From Planctomycetota bacterium (GTDB taxonomy: Bacteria; Planctomycetota; Planctomycetia; Pirellulales; Pirellulaceae), in NCBI GenBank assembly GCA_026692885.1, contig JAPLNJ010000961.1, positions 1-57,599 of the forward strand: 57,599 nucleotides of DNA, read 5' to 3'. Made by a program: the position numbers and the translations under genes. Shown here piece after piece: positions 53,161 through 57,599 of the stretch. Under the pieces are notes generated by a model. It was not told the origin of the DNA and did no database searches. It saw only the letters and a list, made by a program, of their open reading frames with translations. Positions within the stretch are counted from its first letter, which is position 1, and the number at the start of each line of letters is the position of its first letter.

Positions 53161-53590
53161 GGGAAAGCAATCGGGCGGGTTTTGTTTACGACCGTTGGGC
53201 GGCGAAGGCGGTGGATTTCCCTGGTTTTCTCGCCCCGAAGGGGCAAAACAAATCAGCCCAGGGCAACGCCCTGGGTGCCGAGACAACGAAGTCCCGGTAG
53301 CCCTGAAAGGGCGAAACAAGGAGAAAACCGATGCCTTGTCACCATCTTGTTGCGCCCCTTCAGGGCTGCAATTCTCGATGCTATCATAACCCAGGGCGGC
53401 GCTACGCGGCGAACGCCGCTCCGCTCTGCCCTGGGCTGATTTGTGGCTGCCCCTTTGGGGCGAAAACCTGTAGATCACGATGAGGGTATTGCCCTGGGCT
53501 GTCATCGTGCGCCCCATTGGGGCAAAAGGCGAAACAAACTCTCGCCTTTGCCACCATGCCAATTTCTCATGTCAACCCCAACTTTGCATC
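53139..53590. repeat. Element bounded by 23-bp perfect inverted repeats, with planctomycete intergenic repeats inside
   Basis: GATGCAAAGTTGGGGTTGACATG at 53139-53161 is exactly complementary to 53568-53590. The inside holds GC-rich blocks of the type GCCCCGAAGGGGC, CAGCCCAGGGC and CCCTGAAAGGGCGAAAC, which recur at 54020-54340. The frames in it are not genes. Confidence 0.7.
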
Positions 53591-53869
53591 ACCCTAGGGA
53601 CGGACTATCGTAGCATGGATCTCCAGAGCCGTGTAGGATACGCGTTGGCATGTCCGGGCGGCCCGAGCCCGGTATCGATCGTGCGCGGTTCATCGCGTCG
53701 GAGTTGAACCACACGGCTCTATGGGAACGCTCCGCCTTCCGCTACGGCCTGGCAGGCAGGGCCGGTTCGAGGCCGCTCGCGGCTCGACAAGTGGGCGCGA
53801 ATCAACCATCGACCGACCGGATGCACGCAGGGCGACTTACGGTGAGACGACCAGCGGCTTGCGGGTCTG

Positions 53870-54015
53870 AAATGGCGGCTAGGATTGACCGTTCGTCGTT
53901 TAACCGCAACCCAACGGGGAGCGCGCCCCGGTGCTGCCGGGCCGCTCGACGCGATCGCCGTTGGGTCGCGGTTAAACGAGGGCAACGCAGCCGTGCACGG
54001 TATATATTCCGAACT
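53870..54015. repeat. Compact copy of the GTTTAACCGC palindromic element
   Basis: TCGTTTAACCGCAACCCAACGG (~53896-53917) pairs imperfectly with CCGTTGGGTCGCGGTTAAACGA (53958-53979). Its flanks, GGCGGCTAGGATTGACC and CACGGTATATATTCCGAA, are the same as those of the interrupted copy at 51912-52330. Confidence 0.7.
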
Positions 54016-54489
54016 TGGAACACGACTCTTCCGCCCCGAAGGGGCAGCCACAAATCAGCCCAGGGCAGAGCGGAGCGGCGTAGCCGCGTAGCGCCGCCCT
54101 GGGTCCGGTATCTATTCAACACGGTAGCCCTGAAAGGTCGAAACAAATCGGTCCATCCCACACGGTTCGTTCGTCAGAGCTGACTAAGGATTGCGGCACG
54201 GTTGTGCTGCACGGGCTTGTTTCGCCCTTTCAGGGCTGGCGTCTTTGATACGCGCATAACCCAGGGCGGCGCTGCGCGGCTGTCGCCGCTTCGCTCTGCC
54301 CTGGGCTGCTATGTGGCTGCCCCTTTGGGGCGAAAACTTGAGTTGTTTCCGGTCATCTGCCTCGCCATGTGGCAGTTGTCCGGTCTCGGAGAGACCGGGC
54401 CACGTGCGGAAAGGTCAGTATACTATACGTCCGTACACTACCCTTTGCGTGCCTGTACACCTGCCTCGCCGCTCGCTACTGGACTCGGC
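54016..54489. other. Intergenic repeat blocks, no gene
   Basis: A second set of GCCCCGAAGGGGC / CAGCCCAGGGCAGAGCGGAGC…GCGCCGCCCTGGG blocks, in inverted arrangement around 54100-54310, like those at 53220-53560. The remaining DNA up to the kinase stop shows nothing. Sequence from 53591 to 53869 holds one REP-type palindrome (GTAGCATGGATCTCCAGAGCC, 53611) and no gene. Confidence 0.5.
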
Positions 54490-56688
54490 TCAGCGTGGGG
54501 ACTGGACTGCGGCCAGCCGGAAACCCAGGCTGCAGTACCGGTACGACGGCGAATCCCTGCTGCGGCTCGCCGACTGGCAGCCCGCGGCCGTGCCGTACCA
54601 ACTGCCGCCGCGACCCACCCGGAAGGAGGCCGAGCCAGGCCCCGACGAATCACTCGCCGGCACCGCCTCATAGGGTCCTAACCAGTCCTGGCACCACTCC
54701 CACACATTCCCGTGCATGTCGTACAATCCCCAGGCGTTGGCCTGCTTCTCGCCCACCGGGTGCGTCGTGTTGCCTGAGTTCTTGCCGTACCAGGCGTACT
54801 TCCCCAATTCCGCCTCCGCGTCACCGAACGCAAACTTGCTGGTGCTACCGGCCCGGCAAGCGTACTCCCACTCGGCCTCGGTTGGTAAGCGATAGGTGTG
54901 CCCCGCCGCGTGCTCTTCAGGCATTTCCGACAGCCGTTTGCAGAACGCCACCGCATCGTCCCACGAGACCATCTCGACGGGAAGGGATTCGCCCTTGAAC
55001 TGACTGGGGTTGCTGCCCACGACCTGCTCATATTGGGCCTGCGTCACCTCGTACACACCCAGATAGAACGGTTTGGTGATCTGCACCCAATGCTGCGGCT
55101 TCTCGGCGGAATCGGCCTCGGCATCCGAATCCGACGACCCCATCAAGAACTCGCCCGAAGGAATCCGCACCAACTTCATGCCGAGCGAGTTGATGATGGC
55201 AGATGGCGACTCTGGCTCTTCCTTGGCTGACGTGGGCACCTTGTCCGGCCTCGCTGCCTTCGCAGCGGGTGTGTCCGCACGGCTCTGGAGAGCCATGCTA
55301 CGGGGTGGACGCAGGTTAACCATCGACCGACCGGATGCACGCAGAACGAAGTAGGTTGGGACGGCGATGCAGATCGCCAAGGCGGACGCGAGGGCGAGAC
55401 TCCAGCCAGCCACGCCAGGATTTCGGCTACACCAGCGCCAGCCACGCTCCAGACGGCCCACCAACCGCGCGCGGATCGGCTCGCCGCGCAGCTGACGCCG
55501 AAGATCCTCGGCCAACTCCAGGGCGGTGGCATAACGATGCGCTGGCCGCTTGTCCAAGCACTTCAGGCAGATCGTCTCCAGATCCTGCGGAATCTTGTGA
55601 TTCAACTTGCACGGGTGGGGTGGCTCGTCTTCGATCACTTGCTTGAGCAACATGCGAAAGTTGCCTCGAAACGGCAACTCGCCCGTCAACAGTTGAAACA
55701 AGATGACACCAAGTGAATACTCGTCCGAACGGCGGTCGACGTGATGCCCCTCGCCCTTGGCTTGCTCCGGCGACATGTAGGCCGGCGTCCCCAGAATCTC
55801 GCCGTCCAGGGTCATCGTGATCTCGCCCGACTCGCGCTTGGCCAGCCCAAAGTCCGTGATGTGTGGCTGCCCGGACTTGTCCAACAAGATGTTGCTGGGC
55901 TTCAGGTCTCGATGGATCACACCACGCTCGTGGGCGTGATGCATGGCCTCGGCGAGCGTTGCGCACAGCTCGGCCGCCTCCGCAGGCGTGTAGCGTTTGG
56001 CGCTCAGATGGTCGTGCAGCGAGACGCCGTCCACGAAATCGCTGACGATGAAGATCGTCTCCTGCTCGAAGCCGACTTCGTGGACGCTGACGACGTGCGG
56101 GTGCCGCACCTGAGCTGCGTTGCGAGCTTCGCGCACGAACTTTTCGGTTTCCTCGGACGTCAGTTGGCCGCGGCGCGGGATCTTGAGGGCCACGATCCGG
56201 TCGAGTTTGGTGTCGCGCGCCTTCCAGACCACTCCGAAGGCCCCGGATCCCAAGTCCTCGAGCAGTTCAAAATGGCCAAATGCGGTCCTTCGCCGCAGCG
56301 TGCCACCTTGTGTTTGGAAGGCCAATGCTTCGTCGCCCACCACGCCGAACTGGCTGCCGCACGCGGAGCACACGACTTCGGTCAGCGGTTTGTCGTCGAG
56401 CAACTCGATAGCCTCGCGGCACTGCGGGCAGCGGATCCGCAGCGCACCCGGCTTGGGCGCTTCGGCCGCGGTGTCCCGCACCACCAGTCGCGGCGTGTCC
56501 CGTGTCTCCTGATTCGCTGCGGGCGATAGGCCCGGGCCTCCGGCGTCGCCGAGCCCGCCGATGGCCGGTCTCCCGACCGCTGCCAACTCGGCAGCCACTT
56601 CCGCCAAGGCCGCTGGCAGGGCCTCCTGGTGTTGTGCGGTGCCCGAACCGGGACAATCCAAGGTTTGATCGAGCGGTTGCCCCGTCAT
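54490..56688 (-). CDS. Membrane Ser/Thr kinase fused to an FGE-sulfatase-type domain (paralogue)
   Basis: A 732-residue paralogue of the 48353-50689 protein with the same order of parts. Zinc-ribbon IRCPQCREAIELLDDKP…CSACGSQFG comes first. The kinase has LGSGAFGVVWKARD, VALKIPRRGQLTSEE, VIHRDLKPSNILL, TDFGLAKRESGEIT and SPEQAKGEGHHVDRRSDEYSLG. The transmembrane segment is GWSLALASALAICIAVPTYFV. The FGE-type domain has NSLGMKLVRIPSGEFLMGS, YRLPTEAEWEYACRAG, LYDMHGNVWEWCQDWLGPY and RGGSW. The linker after the membrane helix contains a REP sequence read in frame as RSMALQSRA. Both paralogues end in GFRLAAVQSPR. The genes are convergent. Confidence 0.9.
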   Translation of the reverse strand: MTGQPLDQTLDCPGSGTAQHQEALPAALAEVAAELAAVGRPAIGGLGDAGGPGLSPAANQETRDTPRLVVRDTAAEAPKPGALRIRCPQCREAIELLDDKPLTEVVCSACGSQFGVVGDEALAFQTQGGTLRRRTAFGHFELLEDLGSGAFGVVWKARDTKLDRIVALKIPRRGQLTSEETEKFVREARNAAQVRHPHVVSVHEVGFEQETIFIVSDFVDGVSLHDHLSAKRYTPAEAAELCATLAEAMHHAHERGVIHRDLKPSNILLDKSGQPHITDFGLAKRESGEITMTLDGEILGTPAYMSPEQAKGEGHHVDRRSDEYSLGVILFQLLTGELPFRGNFRMLLKQVIEDEPPHPCKLNHKIPQDLETICLKCLDKRPAHRYATALELAEDLRRQLRGEPIRARLVGRLERGWRWCSRNPGVAGWSLALASALAICIAVPTYFVLRASGRSMVNLRPPRSMALQSRADTPAAKAARPDKVPTSAKEEPESPSAIINSLGMKLVRIPSGEFLMGSSDSDAEADSAEKPQHWVQITKPFYLGVYEVTQAQYEQVVGSNPSQFKGESLPVEMVSWDDAVAFCKRLSEMPEEHAAGHTYRLPTEAEWEYACRAGSTSKFAFGDAEAELGKYAWYGKNSGNTTHPVGEKQANAWGLYDMHGNVWEWCQDWLGPYEAVPASDSSGPGSASFRVGRGGSWYGTAAGCQSASRSRDSPSYRYCSLGFRLAAVQSPR
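55278..55301 (-). repeat. REP palindrome inside the kinase-FGE coding sequence
   Basis: On the coding strand GTAGCATGGCTCTCCAGAGC and the following CGTG match the intergenic palindromes at 44270 and 56711-56788. It is read in frame in the linker between membrane helix and FGE domain. Confidence 0.75.
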
Positions 56689-56710
56689 ATTTCACAGGCT
56701 GCGAAGGTTT

Positions 56711-56788
56711 GTAGGATGGCTCTCCCGAGCCGTGCAGTGGTGCCGGAAATCGCGAAAGAATCCACACGGCTCTGGAGAGCCATGCTAC
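56711..56788. repeat. REPIN-like palindrome pair upstream of the kinase-FGE gene
   Basis: GTAGGATGGCTCTCCCGAGC followed by CGTG, and the inverted CACGGCTCTGGAGAGCCATG ending CTAC at 56785-56788, about 30 bases apart. It lies in the 5' region of the minus-strand kinase gene. Confidence 0.75.
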
Positions 56789-57011
56789 GCGGGGTCGATG
56801 GAGCCGCAGCGTAGCACTCAGTCTAGACGGGCGGAGAATAACCGACTACCCGGTGTAACTCCCTCATGGGACGGTTCTCACAATACCATAAGCTGTTCCA
56901 ACGCCCTTACTGCGCGGAAGCCAGCAAGTTGGGTTCCGCCTGTTCCCAGGCAGCGACCACCGAATCGCAGCGTGCTTCTTTCCCCAATTCGGAGACGATG
57001 ATTGGTGTCGA

Positions 57012-57106
57012 GGGTCTGTCGTTCAAATTTCATTTTTCGCGGCGGAGACGTCTCGTCAGTACGGGGAGCATTGTCGCCGCAAAAAATGAAATTTGAAGGA
57101 CAGATC
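57012..57106. repeat. Imperfect 33-bp inverted repeat, same family as 13513-13601
   Basis: The left arm TCTGTCGTTCAAATTTCATT…CGCGGCG and the right arm CGCCGCAAAAAATGAAATTT…GACAGA are complementary with three or four mismatches. The CATTTTTCGCGG core is shared with the tmk-holB palindrome. Confidence 0.75.
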
Positions 57107-57311
57107 CCAGCCGCTCCCGCAACCCGGAAAACCATAAAGTCTCAAAGTGCGCCTCAACCGGCCTCGCAACCGTTTGACGCTAGCACCAAACGGTTATTGG
57201 GGCGATTCTCGCAAAGAATGAGATCTTATGGTTCTCTGAATTGGGATGCCACGGGCTTGCCCCGTGGAGGCTCACGTTCGCAGCTACACGAGGCGCTCCC
57301 CCGCGTCACCA

Positions 57312-57366
57312 CACTCCCGCGTTTCGCCCGCGGCGGCTTCGCCGCCGCGGGCGAAACGCGGGAGTG
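57312..57366. repeat. Perfect 25-bp GC-rich hairpin
   Basis: CACTCCCGCGTTTCGCCCGC…, 25 bases, loop CTTCG, exact complement. Its shape is like the core at 47896-47948, but the sequence differs. Confidence 0.8.
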
Positions 57367-57599
57367 AGGAGTAGGGCTTGTGTGTAGCGACAAACGTAAG
57401 TATCCCCCGGGCAAGCCGGGGGCATTCGTTAAATGCCAAAGTGAATGCCAACACCTGAAAAAACCGTTTGACGCTAGGAACAACGGGCAGGGACTCGGTG
57501 GGACGGATTTGTAATCCGTCCGGCATTCTGGACGATTTGAAGAATTATCCTACGCCAAGAGCGGAGAGCGATTGTTTCGCGGATCCTTGGTTGACACAC

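Larger units (their letters stand above)
56789..57599. other. Intergenic end of the window, palindromes but no gene
   Basis: About 810 bases with the inverted repeats at 57012-57106 and 57312-57366. There are also a CACGGGCTTGCCCCGTGG hairpin (~57250), an ACCGTTTGACGCTAG repeat (~57168 and ~57464) and a GACGGATTTGTAATCCGTC hairpin (~57502). No frame resembles a protein. Confidence 0.5.

Noticed and set aside
53210..54340. Regularly spaced GC-rich repeats that might suggest a CRISPR array
   Set aside because: Units are palindromic blocks of unequal length in both orientations, without constant spacers, and no cas genes are near.

Overview
This is high-GC bacterial DNA that looks like a planctomycete, probably Pirellulales-like (inference). 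The clues are membrane Ser/Thr kinases fused to formylglycine-generating-enzyme (FGE) domains, a giant CARDB/dockerin secreted protein, Uma2 proteins, a typical planctomycete antitoxin/PIN pair, and many intergenic GTAG-type palindromes. The intergenic DNA is long and crowded with repeats. I see no rRNA, no convincing tRNA and no CRISPR array.

Layout. 1-10.1 kb: 3' part of a giant secreted multidomain gene with a zinc-protease motif; its tail is frameshifted and decayed. 10.2-14.6 kb: repeats, a Uma2 protein, a small conserved protein, and holB and tmk. 14.7-31.2 kb: a large minus-strand redox and one-carbon cluster. In transcription order it is an MvhD-like protein, metF, two ferredoxin/glutamate-synthase-like proteins, a GATase+GXGXG glutamate-synthase protein, hdrC, hdrB, an hdrA N-terminus fused to nuoE, nuoF, a nuoG N-terminus fused to the rest of hdrA (interrupted by a frameshift), a second mvhD, and metV. 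31.2-35.3 kb: a RAYT transposase remnant, a toxin-antitoxin pair whose toxin is internally deleted, an Rnl5-type RNA ligase, and a charged coiled-coil secreted protein. 35.3-45 kb: glyS, a large membrane kinase, ilvB, a broken acyltransferase gene, cdsA and coaD. 45-57.6 kb: a TolC-type outer-membrane protein, two convergent kinase-FGE paralogues, an FGE pseudogene, a PD40/TolB-like protein, a truncated Rpn-like protein, and several kilobases of nested palindromic elements.

The main point of interest is the 16.5-kb cluster. MetF and MetV with HdrABC and MvhD recall the proposed electron-bifurcating methylene-tetrahydrofolate reductase of Moorella thermoacetica. Here a NuoEFG-type NADH module occupies the place RnfC2 has there, and it lies inside a split HdrA. 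Glutamate-synthase-like proteins sit in the same gene run. One-base and four-base overlaps between start and stop codons couple most of the genes. I propose an NADH-linked bifurcating MTHFR/Hdr complex with an ammonia-assimilation or flavin arm; this is inference from gene content.

The second theme is decay and repeats. Several genes carry internal deletions, often out of frame. Multiple REP/REPIN-like families, some nested inside other inverted-repeat elements and two apparently inside coding sequences, populate the window.
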